Source of the DNA: Physella acuta
Lineage: Eukaryota > Mollusca > Gastropoda > Physidae
DNA length: 64,000 nt
NCBI RefSeq assembly: GCF_028476545.1
Contig: NW_026732310.1
Location: 275,001 to 339,000 of the forward strand
Direction of reading: 5' to 3'
Under the pieces are notes generated by a model. That model saw only the letters and a program-made list of their open reading frames with translations. It had not been told where the DNA came from and searched no databases. Shown piece after piece: positions 32,001 through 42,247 of the stretch. The translations under genes and the position numbers were made by a program. Numbering within the stretch: position 1 is the first letter of the stretch; each line of letters begins with the position of its first letter.

Positions 32001-35000
32001 CAATTTAGTGAGTGGATGGGTTAGTTAAAACTAGTCAATTTAGTCAGTGGATGGGCTTCGTTAAAACTAGGCAATTTGATTTGCAGTCTAAAAAAGCTGC
32101 ACGATTTTTAAAAAAAACAACGGAAATTTATTGTAATAATTACAACCGCACGTTATGTACAACACAAATCTATGCCAGATATTTAAATATTGGGGCTTAG
32201 CAAATAATATTTTAAAAAGTTACCGATCTTGTGGCTAGAAGCTGTTGCGGGGATGGGATAGGGTGGTAGGTATGGCGAAATTATGTTTTTAGCTTTGACG
32301 ATATGATGTGGTAGCTATGACGACATGATGTAGTAGCTATGACGAAATGATGTGGTAGCTATGACGAAATGATGTGGTAGCTATGACGACATGATGTGGT
32401 AGCTATGACGAAATGATGTGGTGGCTATGACGAAATGATGTGGTGGCTATGACGAAATGATGTGGTTTAAAAAAAAACAGTAGCCTAACACGCAACGACC
32501 TATATTCTATAAAAATAAACCGGGAGTAGTCTCCCCTAAACTTTCTCGAATATTCTTATATAACACTACGTGGGATTGCAACTCGGAATATAGACATTAT
32601 TTTTAATTACTTAAACTTTTAAAAATAGAATAGAATCTCGTAGTAAAAAGAATTGTGCATAATAGTGCGGAATATTATTAGTACTTTATAAATTTACATG
32701 CGTTTTTTTGAGAAATCGGAAATAGCGTAAATTACAACTTCCAGTCAACTGAAATTACTCAACATTTAATAGATGGTAGAGAATTAGATTTTGTACTTAC
32801 ATGAGAAATTTCATTTATCTATCTGAAATAGTACTCAAGTTATAGGCTTTTGAAAAATTCAAAGTAGAAAAAGTACCACTTCCGGTTATCGGAAATCGCT
32901 CAAAAGTTGATACGGATCTACGATTTTGATAAAATACTTATATATGAAATTTCATCAACCTAGCTGTAACGGTACTCAAGTTATCGTGTTTACACACACA
33001 CACACACACGCACACACACACACACACACACAAACATACGGACAAGATTGCAAAACTGTTATTCCGACTCAGGGAGGTGTAAAACGTCGAGATTTATAAA
33101 AAAAAACTCGATTTTTTTTTTGCACAATTACAAGACTTTCTCTATACTTCGTATATATGAGAAAGTAAAAATGACACAGGCTGACTTAAATTGTTTTTGA
33201 CTAATTCTAAATATATTTATTTAGAGCATAAACTAGTGGGTGTGAGATAATGTGTGTGAGTTAATGTGTGAGGTAATGTGTGTGAGGTAATGTGGTGAGA
33301 GGCAAAGTGTGTGATTTAATGTGTGTGAGTTAATGTGTGTGAGTTAATGTGTGTGAGTTAATGTGAGTGAGCTAATGTGTGTTAGCTAATGTGTGTGAGT
33401 TAACGTGTGTGAGGTAATGTGTGAGAGGCAAAGTGTTTGATTTAATGTGTGTGAGTTAATGTGTGTGAGTTAATGTGTGTGAGTTAGCGTGTGTGAGTTA
33501 ATTTGTGTGAGTTAATGTGTGTGAGTTAGCGTGTGTGAGTTAATTTGTGTGAGTTAATGTGTGTGAGTTAATGTGTGTGAGCTAATGTGTGTGAGTTAAT
33601 GTGTGTGAGTTAGCGTGTGTGAGTTAATTTGTGTGAGTTAATGTGTGTGAGTTAATGTGTGTGAGCTAATGTATGTGAGGTAATGTGTGAGGTAATGTGT
33701 GTGAGTTAACGTGTGTGAGTTAATGTGTGTGAGTTAATGTGTGTGAGCTAATGTGTGTGAGCTAATGTGTGTGAGCTAATGTGTGTGAGCTAATGTGTGT
33801 GAGTTAACGTGTGTGAGTTAATTTGTGTGAGTTAATGTGTGTGAGCTAATGTGTGTGAGCTAATATGTGTGAGCTAATGTGTGTGAGCTAATGTGTGTGA
33901 GCTAACGTGTGTGAGTTAACGTGTATGAGCTAATGTGTGTGAGCTAATATGTGTGTGTTAACGTGTGTGATTTAATGTGTGAGCTAATGTGTGTGAGCTA
34001 ATGTGTGGAACATGAAACCATTTAATGGAGTTTATTCCGTGACACGGGTCGCCAGCCCCTGGGACGGAAATGGAGAGAGAGTCGTGGAATTAATTGGATG
34101 GAGGACCGTCCGGCCATTGTTCTAACCCAGATTCTCTTTACTTAACCAGACCATTGTTCTCTATCAACATCCTAGTCGTCGTTACTTAACCAGACCATTG
34201 TTCTCTATCAACATCCTAGTCGTCGTTACTTAACCAGACCATTGTTCTCTATCAACATCCTAGTCGTCGTTACTTAACCAGACCATTGTTCTCTATCAAC
34301 ATCCTAGTCGTCGTTACTTAACTTCTTATGTGAATAAGACTTAGTGTGGGGCGTGTTAACTTTATATGTGATTAGAACATGGTATGTGACGTGTTAACTT
34401 GATATGTGAATAGAACATAGTATGGGACCTAATAAACTTGATCTGTAAAAAAGACAATGGGATCTATGTTGTAGGAAAGCTGATGCAAACGTTAGCAATG
34501 TTTTCTCAACATTGCGTTCCAAAAAGATTACAGATTATGGCGTCGTTATAAAACTGATAGAAGCAGTGCTGTTGCAGGTTTTACATTAAAAAATCAATGT
34601 TGGTACTGAAATTTGCAGCACAGAAAATATCCTCTTTTTTCAACATTTACATCACAATCAGAATGCTCAAAGCGATTAGAATATTGTTTACATTACCATT
34701 TAGGGCACAATTTAGAGCACAATTAATACAAGTGAGCATTTTGGTTTTTGTTTCTCTCTAAAATCCTTTCTGAAATTGTATTCATGAACTCGCCTTATCT
34801 GAGTGTTTGTAAATGATGCATGAGTGAACTGATACAAGCACTTGATGACAAACTGACTAGGGGCAATATGTAGGTTGTACGCCCATGTCTACCTACATGA
34901 CATATAAGGACATATTTCTATTGACACGATACATCAAACAATTGAATACTTCATTACTTGAATATTTTAGCGAGATCTAATAATCATGACAGATGTAATA

Positions 35001-37313
35001 TAATGAACAAGCAAATCTTTCCCGTGTGCGTGAGTATGTGTGTGTACATGGGTATGTGTGTGGGTGAATGGGTGTGTGTGTGTGTATGGGTGTGTGTGTG
35101 TGTGTGTGAGGTAGCAGTGCCGACCAATCTGCTGCTGTTTACACGCTGGTGCTGGTGATTTGTGTGCTGAAATGGTGCCAGAAATATATCGAACGTGATG
35201 GGGTCTGCAGGGTATGACATGTGCATTTACTAATGAGGCTCTACTCATATCGTATTAGTGGTGTCATGCTGATGGTCTACTCTATTAGTGGTGTCATGTT
35301 GATGGTCTACTCTTTTAGTGGTGTCATGGTGATGGTCTAATTATATCGTATTAGTGGTGTCATGGTGATGGTCTACTCTTTGAGTGGTGTCATGGTGATG
35401 GTCTAATCTATTAGTGGTGTCATGTTGATGGTCTAATCTATTAGTGGTGTCATGGTGATGGTCTAATTATATCGTATTAGTGGTGTCATGGTGATGGTCT
35501 ACTCTTTGAGTGGTGTCATGGTGATGGTCTAATCTATTAGTGGTGTCATGGTGATGGTCTAATTATATCGTATTAGTGGTGTCATGGTTATGGTCTACTC
35601 TTTTAGTGGTGTCATGGTTATGGTCTACTCTTTTAGTGGTGTCATGTTGATGGTCTACTCTTTTAGTGGTGTCATGGTGATGGTCTACTCTTTTAGTGGT
35701 GTCATGGTGAGGGTCTACTCTTTTAGTGGTGTCATGGTGAGGGTCTACTCTTTTAGTGGTGTCATGTTGATGGTCTACTCTTTTAGTGGTGTCATGGTGA
35801 GGGTCTACTCTTTTAGTGGTGTCATGGTGAGGGTCTACTCTTTTAGTGGTGTCATGGTGATGGTCTACTCTTTTAGTGGTGTCATGGTGAGGGTCTACTC
35901 TTTTAGTGGTGTCATGTTGATGGTCATCTCTTTTAGTGGTGTCATGTTGATGGTCTACTCATATCGTATTAGTGGTGTCATGTTGATGGTCTACTCATAT
36001 CGTATTAGTGGTGTCATGGTGATGTATTACATGCCACGTATCACATAGACCGGGTCATACTTTGATGGTAGAAACCAATTGTTATGTGATGGTATATTGG
36101 TATAGGATGTTCAGTATGGGATGAGAAGATGGTAGACACTAAGTGTTATGTGATGGTATATTGGTATAGGATGGTCAGTATGGGATGAGAAGGTGGTAGA
36201 CACTAAGTGTTATGTGATGGTATATTGGTATAGGATGGTCAGTATGGGATGAGAAGATGGTAGACACTAAGTGTTATGTGATGGTATATTGGTATAGGAT
36301 GGTCAGTATGGGATGAGAAGATGGTAGACACTAAGTGTTATGTGATGGTATATTGGTATAGGATGGTCAGTATGGGATGAGAAGATGGTAGACACTAAGT
36401 GTTATGTGATGGTATATTGGTATAGGATGGTCAGTATGGGATGAGAAGATGGTAGACACTAAGTGTTATGTGATGGTATATTGGTATAGGATGGTCAGTA
36501 TGGGATGAGAAGATGGTAGACACTAAGTGTTATGTGATGGTATATTGGTATAGGATGGTCAGTATGGGATGAGAAGATGGTAGACACTAAGTGTTCTGTG
36601 ATGGTATATTGGTATAGGATGGTCAGTATGGGATGAGAAGATGGTAGACACTAAGTGTTATGTGATGGTATATTGGTATAGGATAGTCAGTATGGGATGA
36701 GAAGATGGTAGACACTAAGTGTTCTGTGATGGTATATTGGTATAGGATGGTCAGTATGGGATGAGAAGATGGTAGACACTAAGTGTTATGTGATGGTATA
36801 TTGGTATAGGATGGTCAGTATGGGATGAGAAGATGGTAGACACTAAGTGTTATGTGATGGTATATTGGTATAGGATGGTCAGTATGGGATGAGAAGACGG
36901 TAGACACTAAGTGTTATGTGATGGTATATTGGTATAGGATGGTCAGTATGGGATGAGAAGATGGTAGACACTAAGTGTTATGTGATGGTATATTGGTATA
37001 GAATGGTCAGTATGGGATGAGAAGATGGTAGACACTAAGTGTTATGTGATGGTATATTGGTATAGGATGGTCAGTATGGGATGAGAAGATGGTAGACACT
37101 AAGTGTTATGTGATGGTATATTGGTATAGGATGGTCAGTATGGGATGAGAAGATGGTAGACACTAAGTGTTATGTGATGGTATATTGGTATAGGATGGTC
37201 AGTATGGGATGAGAAGATGGTAGACACCGACTAAGTGAGTACGTGTACTGACCTGCCACCCTGTAGATGACCAGTGAGGTGAGTAGCACGTGATGTAGCA
37301 GACAGATGGACAT
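25859..37313 (-). CDS. CA10: Secreted carbonic anhydrase-related protein, CA10/CA11 type (acatalytic)
   Basis: Nine minus-strand exons join in phase: 37313-37253, 29062-29012, 28787-28651, 28083-27977, 27382-27298, 27182-27092, 26665-26603, 26458-26304 and 26005-25859, for about 298 residues. Residues 1-21 form a signal peptide. The CA fold follows with YWGLLNQDWTLC, QSPVDI, KLHFG, LLGSEHT, YEGSMTQPSCLETVTW and ENNFRPPMPVNRR. At the three CA II zinc ligands the residues are Lys (about 124), His (126) and Gln (149); human CA10 has Arg, His and Gln, so catalysis is not expected. The cysteines in TLCNK and PSCLE match the CA10 disulfide pair. CA10/CA11 are known secreted neurexin ligands. Relative to human CA10 the C-terminal tail is about 20-25 residues shorter. 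Intron 1 is 8.2 kb. Confidence 0.88.
26016..26165. repeat. 20-bp palindromic repeat at CA10 exon 9 acceptor
   Basis: About 7 units of ACATGATACAAGGGCATTAT or ACATGATACAACTGTATCAT. The second form contains the perfect palindrome ATGATACAGTTGTATCAT. The array reaches within about ten bases of the acceptor. Confidence 0.85.
26304..26458 (-). CDS. CA10: CA10-like exon 8
   Basis: Acceptor TTATGAGCAG, donor AAGCAGCAG|GTTGGT, phase 1 in and 0 out. It encodes MGLIPETHDYMTYEGSMTQP and CLETVTWVLFNKPLTI, a close match to the FITYDGSMTIPPCYETASW block of CA10. Confidence 0.88.
26603..26665 (-). CDS. CA10: CA10-like exon 7
   Basis: A 63-base exon, phase 1 in and out, from CAGATAG|GAGAG to TACAAAG|GTTAGT. 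It encodes EKISPELDTLIKAVNDIPYK. The more canonical CAG four bases upstream would read into a stop, so ATAG is the supported acceptor. Confidence 0.75.
26672..26790. repeat. 27-bp repeat at CA10 exon 7 acceptor
   Basis: About 4 units of TTACATTACACACTTTAAA with TTGTCAA or TTGTCAG, lying just upstream (minus strand) of the exon 7 acceptor. Confidence 0.8.
26868..27098 (-). repeat. 46-bp array built on the CA10 exon 6 donor
   Basis: Five units, one of them 54 bp. On the minus strand each contains CTGTCTTTG|GTAATGTAT, identical to the last nine bases of exon 6 plus its donor. The unit nearest the exon is the real junction. Confidence 0.92.
27092..27182 (-). CDS. CA10: CA10-like exon 6 with repeated donor
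   Basis: Acceptor GTATGCCCCAG, donor CTGTCTTTG|GTAATGTAT, phase 0 in and 1 out. It encodes LQIYGYNGELYDNFKEA and GVAAVAVF, aligning with VQLIHYNHELYTN; Gln stands at the third zinc-ligand position. Nine exon bases and the donor recur in a 46-bp array downstream. Confidence 0.86.
27298..27382 (-). CDS. CA10: CA10-like exon 5, altered zinc site
   Basis: Acceptor AATTACAG|GGTACACC, donor TTTGAG|GTAGAG. It encodes VHHIKLHFGKIDLLGSEHT, equivalent to LEEIRLHFG and GSEHLL in CA10. The first CA zinc ligand is replaced by Lys and the second (His) is kept. The acceptor with the first exon bases is duplicated once upstream. Confidence 0.87.
27366..27440 (-). repeat. Duplicated acceptor of CA10 exon 5
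   Basis: AAATTACAG|GGTACACCAT occurs at the real acceptor and again 46 bases upstream (minus strand), so intron end and exon start were copied once. Confidence 0.85.
27485..27998 (-). repeat. 28-bp array built on the CA10 exon 4 donor
   Basis: About 16 units. On the minus strand each reads GGCCTCTGTCTTACAC then TTACAG|GTAGGT, that is 22 exon bases plus 6 intron bases. Two copies carry ATGTAGGT, which weakens the donor. The unit is not a multiple of three and carries an in-frame TAG after the first donor. Confidence 0.93.
27977..28083 (-). CDS. CA10: CA10-like exon 4 with repeated donor
   Basis: Acceptor TTATTTTTAG, phase 0 in, phase 2 out. It encodes IDGYLVNTGHDITFFVNT and FTGGPLSYTY, matching the NTGRHVSLRL and GGPMTYSH segments of CA10. 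The donor TTACACATACAG|GTAGGT, with 22 exon bases, is the unit of the adjacent 28-bp array. Reading past the first donor meets an in-frame TAG at once, so the first copy is the productive one. Confidence 0.86.
28300..28645. repeat. 24-bp G-rich array next to CA10 exon 3 donor
   Basis: Unit GGGCAGGGGAGATGACGG then TACTGA, about 14 copies. On the minus strand it starts about 6 bases after the donor GT. Length is a multiple of three, giving spurious open frames. Confidence 0.93.
28651..28787 (-). CDS. CA10: CA10-like exon 3
   Basis: Acceptor ACTTCCAG|GTCCCGAC and donor CACAAA|GTAAGTCTC. It encodes PDYWGLLNQDWTLCNKG, QHQSPVDI and NLVFDPNLRPLRV, the conserved N-terminal core of the CA fold. A 29-bp array carrying acceptor-like CAGGTCC lies upstream and a 24-bp array begins a few bases past the donor. 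Confidence 0.87.
28795..28910 (-). repeat. 29-bp array related to CA10 exon 3 acceptor
   Basis: Four units. On the minus strand each contains TTTCAGTCCCAGGTCC then ATAACTCCACC, resembling the true acceptor ACTTCCAG|GTCCCGAC just downstream. Confidence 0.8.
29012..29062 (-). CDS. CA10: CA10-like exon 2
   Basis: A 51-base exon between GTTTTCAG and TTTCTG|GTGAGT, phase 1 at both ends. It encodes DTKTLWSQWWTYEGIS, aligning with the EGWWAYKEVVQGS region of CA10. Confidence 0.82.
29318..29757. repeat. 31-bp minisatellite, about 14 nearly identical copies
   Basis: Unit CATTTAGTCAAGTATTGTTC plus TTATGTTTGTA with almost no variation, suggesting recent expansion. Within CA10 intron 1. Confidence 0.95.
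30260..32080. repeat. 36-bp minisatellite, about 50 copies
   Basis: Unit AGTGAGTGGATGGGCTTAGT then TAAAACTAGTCAATTT. The left third alternates CAAGCTAGTCATTT and CAAACAAGTCATTT. A block with GTTAAGACTATT at 31161 recurs 432 bases (12 units) later at 31593. The 36-bp length keeps all three frames free of stops. Confidence 0.95.
32296..32466. repeat. 22-bp minisatellite, about 8 copies
   Basis: Unit AGCTATGACGAAATGATG then TGGT, with ACGACATG and GGTGGCT variants. Confidence 0.92.
32507..33172 (+). repeat. Dispersed repeat Y, copy 1
   Basis: Starts AATAAACCGGGAG and ends with the hairpin ACTTTCTCTATACTTCG, then a TATGAGAAAGT arm. The 760-bp block at 57985-58742 matches along most of its length. 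Includes a CA microsatellite at 32996-33033. No coding region; class unknown. Confidence 0.75.
33234..34013. repeat. 14-bp minisatellite (GTGTGTGAGTTAAT)
   Basis: About 55 units with GAGTTAAT, GAGCTAAT and GAGTTAGC variants and some 12-bp forms; larger multi-unit blocks recur. Confidence 0.93.
34139..34320. repeat. 44-bp minisatellite, 4 copies
   Basis: Units CTTAACCAGACCATTGTTCT then CTATCAACATCCTAGTCGTC, almost identical. Confidence 0.92.
34321..35237. other. Unique intronic sequence, no gene
   Basis: Part of CA10 intron 1. It contains only a TG microsatellite at about 35030-35110. No supported exon on either strand. Confidence 0.55.
35238..36030. repeat. 30-bp minisatellite, about 26 copies
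   Basis: Unit GTGTCATGGTGATGGTCTAC then TCTTTTAGTG. Variants TTGATGG, GTGAGGG and ATATCGTAT follow a partly repeated order. Confidence 0.93.
36066..37226. repeat. 64-bp minisatellite, about 18 copies
   Basis: Unit pieces GATGGTAGACACTAAGTGTT, ATGTGATGGTATATTGG and GGATGGTCAGTATGGGATGA, more than 98% uniform. Its exon-proximal end is about 25 bases from the donor of CA10 exon 1. Confidence 0.95.
37253..37313 (-). CDS. CA10: CA10-like exon 1, signal peptide
   Basis: ATG at 37313 starts MSICLLHHVLLTSLVIY, a typical signal peptide, and the exon leaves in phase 1 at GGTGGCAG|GTCAGT. Phase and sequence fit the next coding exon. The exon probably extends upstream as 5' UTR to the acceptor CTACTTGCAG at 37351-37350, implying at least one further 5' non-coding exon. 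Confidence 0.78.
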
Positions 37314-37367
37314 TCTCACCTGAGGACATCCGTCCTTACAACAGATCACCTGCAAGTAGAGTTGTTA

Positions 37368-37512
37368 CAATCTTATAACCTCATAATACTGGAGGTCTTT
37401 AATACAAAGTTACAACCTCATAATACTGGAGGTCTTTAATACAAACTTACAACATCATAATACTGGAGGTCTTTAATACAAACTTACAACCTCATAATAC
37501 TGAAGGTAGTTA
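37368..37512. repeat. 38-bp repeat, about 4 copies, next to the 5' UTR acceptor
   Basis: Units TACAACCTCATAATACTGGA then GGTCTTTAATACAAAC. It begins within 20 bases upstream (minus strand) of the acceptor at 37351. Confidence 0.88.
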
Positions 37513-37756
37513 ATACATCATATAGCGAGCCACGCTTTTAGTTTCAGTTATTTAAATAGTTTATTATTATATTTAGATAAATCATTTTTTTCCCTCCACA
37601 TCAATGTATTAATCATAAAAACGTGTTATTAATACGTTTTTATGAATTTCTTTTAGTACTTTACATGTTTCAAAACATTAGATTTGCATAACTAAAAACC
37701 AAATGAATACGGAAATGTGCGTATAATAGTGCTGTAAGTAGTACATAATATAGGCA

Positions 37757-38285
37757 ATCTATATATATAATTCTCTTCTTCGAGCCGTTAGAAAACAAGC
37801 TGCAAACGCTCTCCCTACCTCCCCACCCCTACATGGTTTTAGTGAGCTGTGTTCACTCTAAATGTTTACAAGCAGAGCCAACGATTTTAAACGTAGGGGG
37901 GGGGGGGAGGGGGGGAAGGAATGGGGGGGGGGGGGGGTTATGGCCCTTAACGAGGTACTTATAGTGTTTTAAAGAAATATTTTCAGTGTCAGCGTTGGTA
38001 CTGCCGAATTCACAAATTATGAATTATTGAAAATTAGAAACAACTAAATAGCGGCGTATGTTATGCCGCGGGCCGGCTCGTTTTAATTAATTCTTTAAAA
38101 ACGAACAAACATCCAATTAAGTCAAATTTGATGTCAGTTGCAATGTTATCGGGTCTCGACACACGTGCCAAGTTTGAAACGAATAGGTCCGTTAGAAATT
38201 TCGGTCGGTAGTTTCGATCTGTGACGAAGCACGACAGACAAAAGAACGAGGAAGCAAGTTAAATAAAAGCTTGTAAAAATATGCC
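37757..38285 (+). repeat. Dispersed repeat X, copy 2, with G-rich tracts
   Basis: CTATATATATAATTCTCTTC at 37760 and CATCCAATTAAGTCAAATTT, CACGTGCCAAGTTTGAA and ATAAAAGCTTGTAAAAA at 38110-38277 match copy 1. Poly-G runs lie at about 37896-37937. Confidence 0.65.
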
Positions 38286-38775
38286 ATATGGCCCTTACAA
38301 AAACCAAATTCCTGCCAGTTGAGATAAATGCGAGGGGCAAAAGAGAAGGGAAGAGGGTTTTTTATGTTGGTACATATGTTGGTATTGATCCCTTATTCCA
38401 ACCCAATTACGCTAAACTCATCTAATTAGGACAACTTAATTAGGGTCGGTATCAACGAAGTTGTTTGATGAAGAAATGAATATATTCTCATTAAGATGTT
38501 AAAACAAAGAGAATAAAGTGTAAACACGTGGATAGCTGCACTTATATACGAACACAGTTTTTACCATACAAGAATGTGTATGCGGCCAGTACAAAGTAAT
38601 TGTAAAACCTGCAGTCATTCATACCCATCTGATCCCCCTAAAACACAGACGACAAAATATCTCTTTTAATTATCATAATGTTAACTGTTCATTAACTTCA
38701 TGGCCAACCCCAGTCGGTAAATTTTCGTGGAGCCTTTTTTCTTTACAAATTATTTTTCTATAAGACACGAAGAGA

Positions 38776-39484
38776 CTAAGACAGAGAGAGGAACAAGGCG
38801 ACAGAGAGACAGAGAGACAGAGAGACAGAGAGACAGAGAGACAGAGAGAGACAGAGAGAGGAACAAGGCGACAGAGAGACAGAGAGAGAACAAGGCGACA
38901 GAGAGACAGAGAGACAGAGAGACAGAGAGACAGAGAGACAGAGAGACAGAGAGACAGAGAGACAGAGAGACAGAGAGACAGAGAGAGGAACAATGCGACA
39001 GAGAGACAGAGAGACAGAGAGACAGAGAGACAGAGAGACAGAGAGACAGAGAGACAGAGAGACCGAGAGACAGAGAGACAGAGAGACAGAGAGACAGACA
39101 GAGAGAGGAACAAGGCGACAGAGAGACAGAGAGAGGAACAAGGCGACAGAGAGGGGAACAATGCACAGAGAGACAGAGAGAGGAACAAGGCGACAGAGAG
39201 ACAGAGAGACAGAGAGACCGAGAGACAGAGAGACAGAGAGACAGACAGAGAGAGGAACAAGGCGACAGAGAGACAGAGAGAGGAACAAGGCGACAGAGAG
39301 ACAGAGAGACAGAGAGAGGAACAAGGCGACAGAGAGAGGAACAAGGCGACAGAGAGAGACAGAGAGAGGAACAAGGCGACAGAGAGAGGAACAAGGCGAC
39401 AGAGAGAGACAGAGAGAGGAACAAGGTGACAGAGAGACAGAGAGAGGAACAAGGCGACAGAGAGACAGAGAGAGAGAGAGAGTG
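38776..39484. repeat. 8-bp (GAGACAGA)n purine-rich array
   Basis: GAGACAGA repeats broken at intervals by GAGAGGAACAAGGCGACA. The interrupted pattern gives a higher-order period. Long RDRETERQ-type frames are by-products. Confidence 0.93.
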
Positions 39485-39737
39485 TGTGTAGGGAAGAAGC
39501 GCCTGTGTAAGATGTAATTTAAAGCTGATTCACCAGAGCTGGGCTGGTGGTCTGGTCTTTGAGCCCTCTGGTCTGAGCGTGATTTGCTACTTGATTAGGT
39601 CTTCACAAACAGCTCCTCACTTCGCTTTAATCCTTCCGGCTTCTCCCCTCTAGTTCACAGACTCCGGAATTCTAGTTTACAGCCGTGTACAAGCCGTTAA
39701 ACACAGTCACTCTCTCATGCTTTGGTGTACTCTCTTA

Positions 39738-40672
39738 TCTACCATTTAGCAACCATAACAACAACTACCATTTAGCAACCATAACAACTACCATTTAGCA
39801 ACCATAACAACAACTACCATTTAGCAGCCATAACAACAACTACCATTTAGCAACCATAACAACATCTACCATTTAGCAACCATAACAACAACTACCATTT
39901 AGCAACCATAACAACATCTACCATTTAGCAACCATAACAACAACTACCATTTAGCAACCATAACAACATCTACCATTTAGCAACCATAACAACATCTACC
40001 ATTTAGCAACCATAACAACATCTACCATTTAGCAACCAATCATCACCAACCATTTAGCAGCCATAACATCACCAACCATTTAGCAACCATAACATCACCA
40101 AACATTTAGCAGCCATAACATCACCAACCATTTAGCAGCCATAACATCACCAACCATTTAGCAGCCAATCATCACCAACCATTTAGCAACCATAACATCA
40201 CCAACCATTTAGCAACCATAACATCAAGAAACAATTTGGCAGCCATAACATCACCAACCATTCAGCAGCCATAACATCACCAACCATTTAGCAGCCATAA
40301 TATAACCAACCATTTAGCAGCCATAACATCACCAACCATTTAGCAGCCATAACATCACCAATCATTTAGCAACCATAACAACATCTACCATTTAGCAGCC
40401 ATAACATCACCAACCATTTAGCAGCCATAACATCACCAACCATTTAGCAGCCATAACATCACCAACCATTTAGCAGCCATAACATCACCAACCATTTAGC
40501 AGCCATTACATCACCAACCATTTAGCAGCCAATCATCACCAACCATTTAGCAACCTTAACATCACCAACCATTTAGCAGCCATAACATCCCCAAGCATTT
40601 AGCAACCATAACATCACCAACCATTTAGCAACCATAACAACATCTACCATTTAGAAACCATAACAACTTCTT
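39738..40672. repeat. About 23- to 26-bp minisatellite (CCATTTAGCAACCATAACA)
   Basis: About 40 units in two domains: ACAACTAC/ACATCTAC tails to about 40030, then TCACCAA tails with GCAGCCATAA. Confidence 0.93.
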
Positions 40673-41387
40673 GCATTCAATAATTACATTTACTGTTTCA
40701 AACAGTTGATCTTTTCCTAAATTTTAGCATTCAAATATCACTCAAGCCACTCAAAGGCTTGACCAAATACTGTTATGGTTATTTAAAACGATGGACTATT
40801 GAAATATTGCCCACGTAAACAATTTGTTAAATTTTTGTACTTGTGTAATTTCAAAACTACTTAAGTTCTGCTATTTACGGATTTTAAAAAGTCCATGTTT
40901 ACTCAAGTTTAGTAAATAAATAGTTTCTCCTAAACAAATTTTTTAATTAATAAAAAACAGTTGGAGGTCAGACAAATCAATTGTTTATAGATCTGTCTGA
41001 ATATGTGTGTGTGTGGGGGGGGGGGGGGGCGGGGCGTGTACCTGTTGTTTAGAAGCCTGATGTGTGTACAGATTTGGTGTGTGTGTGTACAACCTCGATG
41101 TGTGTGCGTGTACATCCTCAGTGTATGTGTGTGCACGTTGTAATGTGTGTGCGTTGATCCTCTTAAAGTAGATCTAATCCTAGAATTTGAGAAAAAAAGT
41201 AATTAAATCAACGATGATGTCCTGCGGCTAATTTAGAACTGAGGATTGAATTGGCATCAAAGATTGTGTTTAAAATAGTGTCTTGTGTCTGAACAAAATG
41301 ACATCGATTTATCTACAGCTACTGCTCGAGAACACTGCTTCAAGATAAAACATTAGGGACAAACGTTGACGTGCTTCTCCTTCACGA
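40673..41387. other. Unique sequence, no gene
   Basis: Ordinary AT-rich sequence with a TG/poly-G patch at about 41004-41035 and TGTGTG-rich text to 41150. No exon supported. Confidence 0.55.
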
Positions 41388-42085
41388 CAACTTTAGATGA
41401 GTACATGTTAACTTTAGACGTGTACACGTCAACTTTAGACGTAGACACGTCAACTTTAGACGTGTACACGTTAACTTTAGACGTGTACACGTCAACTTTA
41501 GACGTAGACACGTCAACTTTAGATGTGTACACGTTACCTTTAGACGTGTACACGTCTAAACGTCAACTTTAGACGTGTAGACGTCAACTTTAGACGTGTA
41601 GACGTCAACTTTAGACGTGTACACGTTACCTTTAGGCATGTACACGTCAACTTTAGACATATACGCATCAACTTTAGGCGTGCACTCGTCAACTTTAGGC
41701 GTGTAGAGGTCAACTTTAGTCGTGTGCACGTCAACTTTAGATGTGTACACGTCAACTTTAGGCGTGGACAGGTCAACTTTAGACGTGTACACGTCAACTT
41801 TAGTCGTGAACAGGTCAACTTTAGTCGTGGACAGGTCAACTTTAGGCGTGGACAGGTCAACTTTAGACGTGTACACGTCAACTTTAGTCGTGGACAGGTC
41901 AACTTTAGGCGTGGACAGGTCAACTTTAGACGTGTAGACGTCAACTTTAGACGTGTACACGTCAACTTTAGTCGTGGACAGGTCAACGTTAGGCGTGGAC
42001 AGGTCAACTTTAGACGTGTACACGTCAACTTTAGACATGTACACGTCAACTTTAGGCGTGGACAGGTCAACTTTAGGCGTGTAAA
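41388..42085. repeat. 21-bp palindrome-bearing minisatellite, about 33 copies
   Basis: Unit CGTCAACTTTAGACGTGTACA. Many copies contain the 14-bp perfect palindrome GACGTGTACACGTC. Variants GTCGTGGACAGG and GGCGTGGACAGG break it and recur in blocks. Confidence 0.93.
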
Positions 42086-42247
42086 CGCCAAGTTTATGTG
42101 TACACATTAACTTCACGTGTGTACGCATAATTTTCACCTGTACACAACAACTTTTGGCTGTACACATATACACGTATATAAGTCGAAATTTCTATTTTTT
42201 GTATGACCGCTTGTTAATGCCAGAAGTTTAGACGTAAAATGGTTTTA

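Noticed and set aside
30864-32024. Plus-strand 386-codon frame of MGLVKTSQFSEW repeats
   Set aside because: The unit is 36 bp, so any stop-free register stays open. Antisense to the CA10 intron with no gene signals.
38727-39491. RDRETERQ / SLSLCLSV open frames
   Set aside because: Translations of (GAGACAGA)n in several registers.
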